From NCBI GenBank assembly GCA_028564705.1, contig JAPXFQ010002153.1:1302001-1366000 (forward strand): a DNA stretch of 64,000 bases, given 5' to 3'. Made by a program: the position numbers and the translations under genes. This DNA comes from Apricaphanius iberus. Taxonomy: Eukaryota; Chordata; Actinopteri; Cyprinodontiformes; Aphaniidae. Shown here in pieces: positions 1 to 10,445 of the stretch. The notes under the pieces were generated by a model. That model had not been told where the DNA came from, searched no databases, and was given only the letters and a program-made list of their open reading frames with translations. Every line of letters begins with the position of its first letter. Position 1 is the stretch's first letter.

Positions 1-449
1 GGAAAGCTGTAAACATTAGCTTCTGTGATAAAGCGGAGTTGGTGTTCATTGAGTTCTTTAATGCATATTAAGGTATATATTTCAAGTTAACTATTAAAAT
101 AAGCTGTTACAAGCATTATTTGAGGGGGTATCGAGGATTTGTGGATTTTAAGTATTTGCAGATGGATACTGTTCCTAACACTTGTGAATGTCAATGGGCC
201 GCTGTAAAGGATATGGCATAGACCACTCATTTATTGGAGCTTTAATGTAAGGCACAAGGATGAACACTCAAATTGACTGTTAAGGTCCATATACAACATA
301 TAATCAAGCTGGTTTAAAATGCTTTCTTTAGTGTATATATACTGTAATATTGTTTGTGCTCATCTTATATCTAAAAGAGCAGTGAACGTTTTTAGAAGTG
401 TGTTTAGTCTTTTATATATTGCTGTTCGTTAGGTCAAGTCCTGTTGGCC
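1..449. other. AT-rich intronic DNA, nothing recognised
   Basis: There is no coding potential, tRNA-like box or terminal inverted repeat that I can support. The segment ends where the left arm of a long inverted repeat begins. Confidence 0.5.
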
Positions 450-640
450 TTAAAGAGAAGGTTCAGTTTTTTTTCAACCTGGACGTTATTTTTTGCAAAC
501 ATTACGTTCATTTACTCACATAGAAAAGTTTGGAGCTACTTGGAGCCGTTCAGCAGGAGTTTTTATAGAGTCGCAATCCATAAAATGGGATTAAATCAGG
601 GCAGGAGTTTGCCGCCTGTAATAAGGCATTATCTCCCCCA
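450..640 (+). repeat. Left arm of a long inverted repeat
   Basis: This arm aligns with the reverse complement of 1222-1430. Shared blocks include tttggagctacttggagc, atagagtcgc, aggagtttgc and aataaggcattatct. The arms are clearly diverged, so the repeat is old. No transposase or known terminal motif was recognised. The 68-residue reading frame lying across it is probably chance. Confidence 0.7.
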
Positions 641-879
641 AAATGGCTAAGGTATTAGCATCTGATATTTTAGCACGCTTTCAATTAGGGCAACTTAAAC
701 TAGCCTGAGATTTCAATGAGGCTGAACTTCAATTTGGAAACACGCAAACGTGAACCATGTTGATGTCTGCAGTAGCAAGTTCTGTCCAGCCGACCACCGA
801 AGAGCACAGAGTGAAGGTCCTGCTCAGACTACAACCGGGATGGAGCACGGCAACGATGAATTGTAATCGCGCCATAGTT

Positions 880-1112
880 TAGTTGTTGCTTGCTCAGTAT
901 GAGGGATTGCTGTGGTTGCAGTTCTGCATCAATGGGGCTCAACCTCATTGCAACGGCCTTATGCAATCTGCTGGGATTCCTTACATAAAAACCTTTTAAC
1001 GGACCGGAATGTTTGTACAATTGTATTTAAAAGGCCTTTCTTGTGAAATGCCTTGAGATGACACCTGTTGTAAATTGGCACTTTATAAATAAAGTGAATT
1101 AAATTGAACTGT
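880..1112 (+). mobile_element. LINE 3' end (fish LINE tail), between the inverted-repeat arms
   Basis: The segment ends with ccttgagatgac, then ttgtaaattggc, then tttataaataaagtgaatt and an AATTGAA-type tail. Fish non-LTR retrotransposons commonly end in this form (tgccttgagatgac...ataaataaattgaattg). No reverse-transcriptase coding is readable, so only the 3' untranslated part remains. The clade is not assigned. Confidence 0.55.
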
Positions 1113-1221
1113 ATTTTTGCCTGTAAAACACCCCGGAACCGAATGAATTAACACTTCCGCAACGTTCTGAACTCCAACTGGAGTAATGCTAACGTTTAAT
1201 AACAAAACATGCTATATGAAA

Positions 1222-1430
1222 GAGTTTTATGGCAGATAATGCCTTATTACCGCCTGCAAACTCCTACCCCCATTGATTCCCATTATATGGATATACGCTG
1301 ATCGCGACTCTATATAAACCCCTGCTAAACAGCTCCAAGTAGCTCCAAACTTGTGTAGGTGAGTAAATAAATGTAAGATTTGCTAAAAATAAGGTACAGG
1401 TTGAAAAAAAACAAACAAACTTTCTTTAAA
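1222..1430 (-). repeat. Right arm of the long inverted repeat
   Basis: This is the inverted partner of 450-640, separated from it by about 580 bp that includes a LINE tail. The arms might be the ends of a fold-back or non-autonomous DNA transposon, or two copies of one repeat in opposite orientation. No target-site duplication was identified at the outer edges. Confidence 0.7.
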
Positions 1431-4080
1431 TGTTTAATGATCTCTTAAATGCTGTAAGCTTATTCTGGTAGGGATTGCCAATAAAAGGTAGCTCGTTAGC
1501 TAAATGTCACACATTCACACCATCTAGCAATAATAATTAATGTGAGGGGTCTCTTTTAATATAAATAGAATAAGGTATGAAGTTTAGTCTGATCAGCATA
1601 GCAGTGGCTTTTCCTGGATATTCACAATCCCAGTGAGACATATCTACTTTCAGCTCTCTCTATCATCTGAGGAATCCGAGTGATGGAATGCAGCACTGAT
1701 GGTTGTCTGTCTGGCTTAAGGTTTTTCCATCTTCATGAAAACAGTCTGGCTTGTAGAACTGACGTATGACTCCGTTAAAAAAATGAATCCGATCCTGGCA
1801 GCTGGTTTAAAAGTGTATTTTTCTGTCCTTCCAACGTAAGCTTGAACACATTAGTTTAGTTTCAACCTGCGTGCTACTGTCCAATATATAGAGTATATGT
1901 GCAACTAAGCATGCTGTGCTTGTTGTTTTGCCCAAAGGCAATGTAGCAGACTCAGAAATGAAGTGTATGCATATACGATAAACAAACCCCGCTCCATGTT
2001 GTGAAGGTCTTTCTATGATTTGATTGTAGGTGTAGATTTATGCACTTCTAATCTTTAATCAAATGTAGGAAGGTTTCTAAATAGCAGAAATAAGCCCTTC
2101 TGTGTGCTAGGTTAATATTATTTTTAAAACCTCCAGGAATATATTTCACACTGTAGCCCCTGCATATGGCTGTCTCAGTATATTAGCCAGCTTTACTCAG
2201 CATTTTTCGTCTTAAATTCCTTTCCCGTTTCCCAATTACGCTCAGTGTGCAAACTAAACGTTTAAGTCAGTGAAAGAGCCTGACAATGAGCAATGAGCGT
2301 GCTTTCGTCTTTTTTTTTGCCTGATTATTTGTGTGGTGCAAACAAATAATGAGCTTGCATAAGGTGGAATCTGGGACACTGTGTGCAGAGGATGTGCCAC
2401 CAAGGTGCTGAGCATCCCTCACTCACTCGTTCATTTGCTTGGTTATTTGGAAGTGAGTCATTGTTTGTGTGGAAGAAGCAGAGAGATTATCCTGACATAC
2501 TTCTGCCGTGTCCATCTAAGCTTGACAAATGAGGGTATTCAGCCTGAAAAATTTTCAATTCTCGTTGTTTTCTTGGTTGTTTCTGTTTCTTTAAAGATTA
2601 ATCAGGAATCTTTGGCACAGCTCATTGGGACTCTTAACTTATTAAGGGGGGAAATGGGAAATTGTTCATTAGTTATGTATTGCTGGGTGAAGCAGGGCCT
2701 TTCATCTGCATGGTTTGGCAAATATCAGATATACCCTCCTACCACTGAATGAGCTTGTTAGATTATTTTTTACAGCTGAGTGTTTCTCGTCACATTAAAA
2801 AAACAGAAGATGAAATGCCCAACAGAAGTCTGTAAACTATCTGATTTAAGTACAACCTTCACCTCAACATTGCTCCATTGTTTATTATTGATGCTATCGT
2901 GATCGCACATGGTGCCAAGTACTGCAAAGCTTTTCAGCTGGCGTACGTATTCACAATCCACTCGGACTGCATCACTGGGGTGGGTAAAAGTAACGTTTGA
3001 AGACCTCCACTGGGGCAGACTGTGCTGTGATGCACTGCTTTGAACCCATGTCCTTTGCTCACTAAAGAAAATCACAGATGAGATGAGACAGTTGTTTGGT
3101 GAAAGAAGAGGTGCAGAATAAAGTCATACACTGTCTTGCATTTTTCAGCAGTCATCCCCTTTCCATGTATGCGAGAAAGCTGGGGGACATGGAAAAGCAC
3201 TGTCCAGATCTTTGATCGGTCTGAATATAAAAAATCAGGAAGCCCCTACATTTCTTTCTTAATTTCCGTATGACTTATACCATCTATATCTGCAGAGCCA
3301 GGGCATACTATCACCATTCGACAAGTTTTATCCTATGCCATTTGTTGTAAAAAGAAAATGGCACACTGCAGGATTATGTGCCTTTTTTTGGTCGGCTGTT
3401 TCTTTTGATTCTCCAAGGGGGAAATGTAAGAGGAGCTAATGGAGTTGAATGAGTCATCCTGATAGTGGCTGAAGCTATACCACCTTTCAAATGATAGATA
3501 AGCTTTTGAAAATATTCAAGGCTCTCATAAATGCTTAAAGCTAAACTTTAAAGCATAGATAGCTCCTGATTATTCCTAATAAAATGCAAGTTTTATCTAT
3601 AATCCTCGTCACAAGTCAAAGAAGAGTTTATATTTAATATTTTAATATTTTTTTCAGCTGGTGTTTTGACCAATATGAATTGATCAGGTGAGATTTTAAT
3701 TGAGAAAAGTAGAAAATGTATGTTTTCAACAGATCTTTATTGAATATTAGAGAGTCTTAAATCACTGTAAATTATTCCAGGTTTTAATAGTCTAAATGTA
3801 TTTTCACCCATACCTTGATGGCAAAAGGCTTAAGATATCATTATTGTGTGTTTCTACAAATGGAACATTTCATAAAGCTTACAATGTAAAAAAGATTTTT
3901 GTTCTGTGTATATTCATTGAGTTTTCAAAGTCTATTTTAGACTGCTCTGTACTATTCAGTGTAGGATTGTGTAAGAATTATGAGTCTGATGTCAATTTAA
4001 GAATTCAAATTAAAAAATCAAAAATTCCTTCTTGATCCCATTGGAAAATTAAGTGTTGTTGTAACTCATACTAATTAATT
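1431..4080. other. Intronic DNA without recognised genes
   Basis: The longest reading frames here, 123 codons at 2381-2752 (+) and 101 codons at 2770-3075 (-), lack recognisable domains, splice signals or homology that I can name. I treat them as chance. No repeat family was identified. Confidence 0.45.
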
Positions 4081-4084
4081 CTTC

Positions 4085-4275
4085 AAGGAGTTGGTGTGGA
4101 TCCTAATGGCTGTGGGCAGAAAAGCTCTCCTGCAGTAGACTGTTGCAGCAAAACTGAGGAAGCCTCCAACTGAATACATTATATTGTTATATTATATTCT
4201 CATAAAGAGGATGTCTAGGGTTGTCCATCATTTTCTTGATTCTACTCAGCAGCAGTGTACAGACTCTGCATCTCA
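4085..4275 (-). pseudogene. Rex1-like LINE fragment, C-terminal end of reverse-transcriptase ORF, antisense
   Basis: Read on the minus strand, the segment contains MDNPRHPLYEN followed, across shifts and stops, by a degenerate SxRLPQF block and an AxRRxFLP-like block. This order (MDNPSHPLYD, SSFSxRL, RRSFLPAA) is the usual end of Rex1/CR1-related LINE ORFs in fish. It is frameshifted and stop-containing. The family level is by recognition only. Confidence 0.5.
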
Positions 4276-5199
4276 GAGTGCTAACACTATAAACACCAAG
4301 TATAAATAGATGTAAATTTTATGCAATGTCCCCCATATGAAAAACTGATTCTTATTTTGATGGCTCATTGTTTGGACACATACCATTTGTTGTTTTGTTT
4401 TGTGTTTTTGTTCCACCCAGTCTCAGTGGCAAACTACTGCTGTTGGTTGCTTGGCATCAAATCTTTTCTTTCTACAAAGCAAAGACTCTGGCGACAAAAG
4501 AAGAGCCTTCCTCTCTCATCCCCAGGCATGCCATGCCAATAGGAATGGTTTGGTCACGAGCTGGAGGCATGAAATATTGTGTACATCATATTTGAAATTC
4601 CCAAGTTTGTTTTGTTGTTGGTCTTTCTAATTCACCCCCGAAAACATTGAACACACGTAGCTCGAACACTGACAAGAAGTTGGATTATGACGGCACTAAC
4701 AAAGGCACACAGCTTCTTAAAGATGTGAGGTGATATTTCAACCGACTCAATTCTTAAGTGCTTTTAAATAGTTTCAACACTATTTAAAGTGCGGGTAGTA
4801 CCCAATAGACTGCAGTTGAATTATAAAACATACAAAATATTTCTTGCTTAAAGCGCATCAATGGTGATAAAAAGAAAAATGAAGGAAGCATCACTTCATA
4901 TCTAAATTTGTGGTTAAATATTTATTTTCTAGTGGTTTCATGTCTGAGTAAGCATCCTGAATCCCGATATGACGACTTAAGACTATGAAGTGATCTACAC
5001 TTCTGACGATCTGTCATTTTAGAGTGATCAATTTTTCCCGATTCACAGTTCTGCTGCTGTGTTTCTCCCTCTGTGTGTGAAGAAAGGCCTCTGCTCTCTC
5101 CCCGCTCTAAGTGAATTACCCCCCACCCCACCCCTCTACTCCCTCCCCCTTCGCGTGTGTACAACCTGTAAACAAGCATGGTATTACCGCGAATGAGAG
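4276..5199. other. Intronic DNA; C-rich block near 5100-5150, otherwise nothing recognised
   Basis: A short C-rich run (accccccaccccaccc-like) lies near 5118-5150. The three overlapping reading frames at 4321-4630 are short, mutually exclusive and unlike known proteins. Confidence 0.4.
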
Positions 5200-5204
5200 C
5201 GTAA

Positions 5205-5400
5205 ATGAGGGTTTCTTTCCTGAGTGAAAGTCCTCATCCATGGTATGGAACTGATTTGTTTTTTTTACCAGAAGACAAAGAACAAACAAACGTCATTTTC
5301 AAAGTTTGCACGGAGAGCATCAACGCAAGTGATCGCAACACCATAAACTTGTTAAATCACTTGAAGAGAAAACATCGTAACAACACAGTGAGAGCCAGCT
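5205..5400 (+). pseudogene. BED-type zinc finger fragment from a hAT/ZBED-like transposon
   Basis: The frame encodes a C-terminal BED-finger half: FKVCTESI, then NTINLLNHLKRKH. The NTxNLLxHLKxKH pattern is typical of ZBED proteins and hAT transposases, which use the finger to bind DNA. The first CxxC pair is incomplete (only one Cys, FKVC), and the frame stops just after the finger, so this is a fragment. It directly abuts the CpG-rich block at 5500-5990, which could be part of the same element. Confidence 0.55.
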
Positions 5401-5499
5401 AGCAGCTAAAGTTATTAAGCCGACTGCAGCAGCGGTGGCTAGTGCTTCTTCTTGTTGGGGTCTGAACCATGAATATGACATCAAAAGGAGCTCTACAAT

Positions 5500-5990
5500 C
5501 ATGACCCAGCATTCCATAACTTGGCGACACGCCCCTTTCCCCGGCTGCGCAATTCTGACCGATTGCGGAGCTATCCGCTCCTTCCCTGTTTGAATCCGCT
5601 GAGCAGTGGATGATCTGCTGCAGCAATTGGCTAGAATGCCAATCCCTCAAAACCGCCGCTGCTGCCCGCAGCCTGATTGGAGACAGATACGGGGAAAGGG
5701 GGGCGATGCGCCCACACTTAGCATAAAAGTGATGGATGAGCATCCATCTTCGTCTTCCAAACTCGCCTGATTGTGTCGGCAGTTGTTCGAACTCTAAAGA
5801 GAGACTCCTTTTCCTAACACGTGCTCTGGATGTTGTCCTTGCTCCCTGCAACCAAGTTTTCCCAATAGTTTGGCTGGCCCCCAAACTATTCCTTTTTGAT
5901 CCGCTGAATTCCCGTCTTTGTTTTTTCCTCCGCGCGGCTGACGAGCCAAGCATCTCGCTTCCCGACTTTTTCTTCCACACCTCTTTAAAG
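5500..5990 (+). promoter_or_regulatory. CpG-rich promoter-like block with CCAAT boxes and a possible first exon ending at about 5989
   Basis: CpG dinucleotides are much denser here than in the surrounding AT-rich intron. Two inverted CCAAT boxes (caattggct near 5625 and gattggag near 5677) and a G-rich run (ggggaaaggggggcg) lie upstream of an A/T-rich cataaaag near 5722, a possible TATA-like box. Downstream, tttaaagtaagact near 5984-5997 contains a consensus-like splice donor (AAA|GTAAGA). An 86-codon frame starting at 5736 crosses the presumed exon but resembles nothing known. This could be an alternative promoter of the UNC5-like gene, another transcript's promoter, or a transposon's own regulatory region. 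Confidence 0.35.
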
Positions 5991-6000
5991 TAAGACTGTT

Positions 6001-6409
6001 TAAATTTATTCTCAACCTGGGGGGATAAATTAGGAAGTTTTTCTTTATAATTATATGCATGCATAATCATTGATGTGAAGAGCTGCCTCTATCTCGAGCG
6101 CTCTGTGATTCCTCTGTGCTGTGTTTTGCTTACGGGTAAATTTTTTAGTTTTTGTATTTCGATTGTGTGTTTCCTGTATGTTTTTATCTTTTACTAGTGA
6201 GCAGAATTGTTAGTCTGTATAAGTTTTGGTTCTTCTCCGGTAGTTTACAGTGAAGTGTTGTTGTCATAGGCAACAGCATCCTCGGAGTGCCTGCCAGGAA
6301 CGCACAGCATGCAAAGGACATTTTGAAACCCATTTTCTTCCATATTACCCAACCAGAGCCTGCATTAGCAGAATTTAAACTCACTGATAAGAGCCACGAA
6401 GTTTCTTTG
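6001..6409. other. Intronic DNA, nothing recognised
   Basis: There is no supported feature between the CpG-rich block and the LTR-like segment that follows. Confidence 0.4.
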
Positions 6410-6419
6410 TTATGAAGGA

Positions 6420-6910
6420 ACCGCAGGCCTCTTGCTTCAAGTTAAACAATAAGTCATAAAACGGGATCATAAAACATCCCCCCTGTCCTTATCCAACGAG
6501 CTGCGCGTTCGCATCATACACCGCCTCCTCGCGTACAAGCGAGGGGCTGCTTACGACGTCGGTAGGAGGCGCCCTGTGACGGCCCTAAAGGACGTCATCG
6601 CTGGTCGCCATATTGCTCAGGGCACCGGTAGTCTTAACATAACCGTTTAGTGTAAGTAGTGTTTTATTGTAGTTGTGTTTTTAGAATAAATTGGTTAAAT
6701 TGAACCAAATCTTGTTTTTTTTTTATTCTGAGTGTGTGTGTAAATTACTGCAAGAATTCACTTCCTTCAGATAGGATCTTTCTGGTGTAATCCCTAATAA
6801 TTAATCATTATAAGTGAGATTATTGGTTGATAATCCCCTTTTGATTATATATATTATCTTGTTTCTAGCCCAGAGGCTAGATGGTGCCCCAGTTAATTTA
6901 TTTAAAGGAT
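6420..6910 (+). mobile_element. LTR-like segment, plus orientation, followed by a primer-binding-site-like motif
   Basis: A GC-rich part with several CpGs (about 6490-6640) is followed by AATAAA near 6684, then ctgagtgtg and an AT-rich stretch ending before TGGTGCCCC at 6882-6890. The same order, in reverse complement, occurs at about 9995-10440: the gtcatcactgg and gccatctt blocks, AATAAA, ctgagtgtg, ttccttcag, TGGTGCCCC. GC-rich promoter, polyadenylation signal and a TGG-starting motif suggest a U3-R-U5 arrangement with a primer-binding site. No gag or pol coding was seen. The LTR call is an inference. Confidence 0.35.
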
Positions 6911-7600
6911 TATTAACTACTAATCTACAATTATTAGTTAATATTCTCAGCATCGCCAGATAGATCATAACAATTATCAATTAATTAATTGCTTTTAATT
7001 GATAATTCCACAACATTCTTCTTAGTTCTTCTTCTTAATTCAGCAGATGCTAGAAAAAATAATTATATAACTCAGTCCCTACGACACAGACAAACTGTCT
7101 GCCACCAGTTGTCCAGTTGCCTTTTTTTTTTTCCAAACACCGCCATTCCACTTATGTACGTGAATGCACAGAGAGTTGCAGGGAATATTAAGAATATTTT
7201 TGGATGGATGGAAGAATATTTAGTACTGCTTACTCTACGCTCGACCTTCGTTTGTATTAGGCAGCTTTATGTGTGCCTGTTTATAACATCAGGATTCTGC
7301 AAAAACATTTGAACCAGTTAAAGCTGCATATACCCCGCTGTATGAGGATTATTGATTGTAGTATTATAGGTTGCACAATACATCATGCACTATATTTGCA
7401 GCTGCGTGTTAGTCTTTTATTTTAAAATCTTTATATTTTATTCTATTTGCTGAATATCATATTTTTAAACTAAAGCAAGTTCATATTTGCTTTCTGTTTT
7501 AGTAGACAAGTTGAGATAAAAATTTTATGCACTACATTTAAGTACTTTATGACTTTGATGTATTTTTCAATGAGGTTATTTGAAAAATGAAAAATACCTC
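6911..7600. other. AT-rich sequence after the LTR-like segment; possible internal remnant
   Basis: It is rich in ttaattaatt-like words. No protein-coding remnant of a retroelement was recognised, and 7010-7600 contains nothing that I can name. Confidence 0.35.
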
Positions 7601-8071
7601 AAGGCACAGTGTGTAATTTTTGGCCAGTAGGGGGCAGTGCATACCTGAATTATCAGAAGCATGCGGTATCTGTGTCTTCGAGTAAGAAACTCAACAAGGG
7701 AGGTCCAGCTAGTGCTGTTTTCAAATGCTCAATTCCCTGAGAATTATCTATTTGCAGCAATATGACAAGCACATCAGTCTCTCTTTCATCGCTTGGAACT
7801 AGCAAAGAGGTAAAAATGTATTTATGGCGAAAAGTTTTTGCATTTTGAGGGGAAATCAATGTTTTAATGGCGGGCTTGTTTTGTGCGCTTTTTCCGTCCG
7901 GTCTCTTGTAGAAGTAAAGACGCGCCTATGTATTTTAAAACAGATTTTTAAAGTCATATTTTTCAATATCGCCAATATTTTGCACTCAATGTGCTTTACG
8001 TAATTATCATTACATAATATTTTAATGGCTATTTTCAAAAATGTACTGCAAAAACTACACACTGTTACTTT
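7601..8071. mobile_element. MITE with TTAA-type target and AGTGTGTA terminal repeats
   Basis: The left end reads aaggcacagtgtgtaattttt. The reverse complement of the right end reads aaagtaacagtgtgtagtttt. The right flank has TTAA (8070-8073) and the left flank a one-base variant (tcaa). No coding capacity. TTAA targets and this length suggest a piggyBac- or Kolobok-mobilised non-autonomous element. It lies just inside the right end of a hAT-like remnant. Confidence 0.55.
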
Positions 8072-8079
8072 AAGTTTTG

Positions 8080-8177
8080 TTGGTCATCATTTAATAAAAA
8101 TCCAGATAAAATCGAAATCGTGATAATATACTTGAAAAATCGTGATATTCTATTTTTGCCATATCGCCTACCCCTAG
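8080..8177. mobile_element. Right end of a hAT-like element (…ATCGCCTACCCCTA)
   Basis: Repeated atcgtgatat-like words lead into catatcgcctacccctag. Many fish hAT elements end this way, complementary to a TAGGGGTRGGCGATAT start. A matching left end was not found, so it is a fragment, probably interrupted by the adjacent MITE. Confidence 0.45.
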
Positions 8178-8446
8178 TTTCGAAAACACCCTCCTCCTTA
8201 TCAAAGCTCATTGCTGCTTCAGTTTTTGGCAGCTTATATGATCTTATAACAGCATTCTATGGTTATTTAATTGATCTGAAGCATCTCAGAACATTCAGTA
8301 AACAGGTGCAAACAACACCCACGGCTTTTTTCTATTCCGGGCTGGAAAGATCTGCTTAATGGACTCAGCTAGTTGTTTTCGGCTCTGTCTAAAGCCTGGA
8401 GATTCAGCAACTGAAAATAAAATAAACCAAGACTAACCAAACCAAA

Positions 8447-8660
8447 AGTGGACTGAATTTATATAGCACTTTTCCACTCAAAGCACCCATGCGCACTCAC
8501 AAATGTGCAGAAATTTTCTTACACTGATACAATTATCGGTAGGCAATTTTGGGGTTAAGTGCCTTGCCCAGGGGCACAAGACATGTGACTGGAGGAAGCT
8601 GGAATTGAACCTACAACCCTCCGATTGCAAGACATCTACTCAACCTACTGAGCCACAGTC
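8447..8660 (-). repeat. Dispersed fish repeat with tRNA-like end, antisense
   Basis: The segment contains ggactgaatttatatagcac, aggcaattttggggttaag, tgccttgcccagg, then tgactggaggaagctggaattgaac and actgagccaca. Reverse complemented, the end reads tgtggctcag...ggttcaattccagc, resembling tRNA-type A and B boxes. Copies of this composite are frequent in teleost genomes. The 5' and 3' limits are approximate. Confidence 0.6.
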
Positions 8661-9719
8661 AGCCTCACCCCAAAATCAACTTTTTTGTTGATAAACTGTA
8701 TAATTGAGTCTATAATAGCACTATGTACATTTCCAGTAATTATTTTATGTGTTTTAGTACACTTTAGTGAAAATATTAATTTTGTACCAAAAACCATTAG
8801 TTTAGTACCCCAAGTGGTTAAACGATTACAATGCACTGCAATTCACTGGAATTCAAATCCTGCCTTGCTAATGGCTAATCTCGGGTTATTGACATAGGCT
8901 TGGAATAGTGACGACAGCCCTGATGGGGTATATAACATGAGCGGTCTCGGCCACACCTAGCGAGGTGCCATGAACTGCCTGCAGCACAATCGGCTCAAAA
9001 CCTGGATGCTCCGTTATGCAGGTGGTTACCCCTACTTGCTGACATTTGCTCAGTACTTATGATAAAGACAATAACATATAAGGAAATAGAAAATGAAATC
9101 TGGGCGAACAGTTTATTTGTAATGGAATAATGGGGGGGGTGTTCTGGTCATTCCTGAATGTTTCTCATCATGCTTGGATACATCTCTCTGCAACACACAT
9201 TTTCTGTTGCGGACAGTGATGTACAGTGGCCACAGGTGAACCTGTAGAGGCAGGATTACATGAAATTACTCGAGCTAATCTATATTTAGCATTAGATTTA
9301 GCCAACAACAGTGTACCACTCAGAGACGCCACTCATTCTATGCTGCAATGCTGCTACATGCTCGGTATCTGCTGCTGCGGGTAGAGAACGAGACAGTGGA
9401 TCGTAGCGATATGCCGCCGCTCCCCTCCTCCATAGAACATATCTCCCTGTACTCTGTTCCCTTTGGTGAAGGAAGTTGAGGAAAAAAACTCAACCTCCAG
9501 ATTATTTCCAGGCAAAGGAGCTCACGTTACTACGGCTCTCTCCATCTTTCTGGCCGTCTGTGAATCTGAGCTGCACTGCTGCCAGACCCAGACCACGCCT
9601 AGCCCTTCATTCCCCCTGCATTTTTTCTGGTCTGCCAGGCAACAGCTCCTTTGGAGCCGTTTTTCAAAACTAAATGTGGGCGGGGTTATACTCTGGTAGG
9701 GGGGTGAGTTACTCTTTAA
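8660..9719. mobile_element. TTAA-flanked MITE, family A, near full length (about 1.06 kb)
   Basis: The left end is cctcaccccaaaatcaac followed by ttgttgataaactgtat. The right end is ggggggtgagttactctttaa with TTAA at 9716-9719. The left-end pattern recurs at 51842 and inverted at 63085-63243; the right-end pattern recurs at 46895-47144. Inside lies a tRNA-like piece (agtggttaaacg near 8812 and gaattcaaatcc near 8850) that may be a separate SINE insertion. No transposase is visible. Confidence 0.5.
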
Positions 9720-9990
9720 TATAACAGAGTTTCGTTGTGGTACTTTGTGCTTTTCAAATTCACTGTCAGAATACTCTTTGAGATTTCTCTCAGTCCGAGC
9801 TTCTGCTGCTCTGCACAAGAGGAGCGGAGCGCACGGGGGTGGGAGTGCAGGAGGCGGGATTATAGAGAAACAAGCCATTTTATGCTGTGCTGTAGATTTA
9901 TCTATTAAAAATTGGTAAAGATATGGTCTAATTGGTGATTCCAGGAGAACTGAACCAATAATTCATAAATTATTGATTTAATTTTCTCTT
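9720..9990. other. Intronic DNA between MITE and inverted LTR-like segment
   Basis: Nothing with recognisable coding or repeat ends. The AT-rich part near 9930-9990 may be internal sequence of the adjacent minus-strand LTR-like element. Confidence 0.35.
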
Positions 9991-9994
9991 CAAA

Positions 9995-10445
9995 TTATTA
10001 ATCGGGGCACCAGACAACTTTTCCAACAAAAGCTGACAAAAATGTATATCTAACCGATAGTTTGTGATAACAACGGTCTTATTAACTAATTTAGACTAAT
10101 TCTTATTGATAATTAGTGATTTTACCAAAATACCTAATTCTGAAGGACCTGAATTGTTTTCATAATTGATCCAGCCCACACTCAGATTAAAAGAGTCAGA
10201 TGCTTGATTCAGATCACTACTTTATTCTTAAACCACACAATTAAACAAAGAACATCTACCTACACAAACAGTTCTATTTTGCTACATGAATACCTGCCCA
10301 AGATGGCTGCCAGTGATGACGACACGAGGGAACGCCACGGTGTACCGCCTAATGACGTACGCACGCCGGAGCACGTGTGCAAGCGTGGATGTGGCGTACA
10401 ACGTGGACGCGAAGCTTGTACAGGGGGGGGGGGGGTGAGTTAAGT
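9995..10445 (-). mobile_element. LTR-like segment, minus orientation, same family as 6420-6910
   Basis: Read on the minus strand it runs from a C-rich tract and CpG-rich part (10300-10425) through gtcatcactggcagccatctt, an AATAAA (rev. near 10220), ctgagtgtg (10185-10195) and ttccttcag-like sequence to TGGTGCCCCGAT (10001-10012). The order matches the plus-strand copy about 3.3 kb away. A 13-base G run sits at 10423-10435. Opposite orientation means the two cannot be the paired LTRs of one simple insertion. Confidence 0.35.

Noticed and set aside
2381..2752. 123-codon plus-strand reading frame
   Set aside because: No similarity recognised, hydrophobic AT-driven composition, no splice signals.
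5399..6070. 223-codon minus-strand reading frame
   Set aside because: It runs antisense through the CpG-rich block, where stop codons are rarer. The protein is Arg/Ser-rich without any recognisable fold and has no start context.
8812..8870. tRNA gene with boxes tggttaaacg and gaattcaaatcc
   Set aside because: Acceptor and anticodon stems do not pair convincingly. At most a SINE relic inside the family-A MITE.
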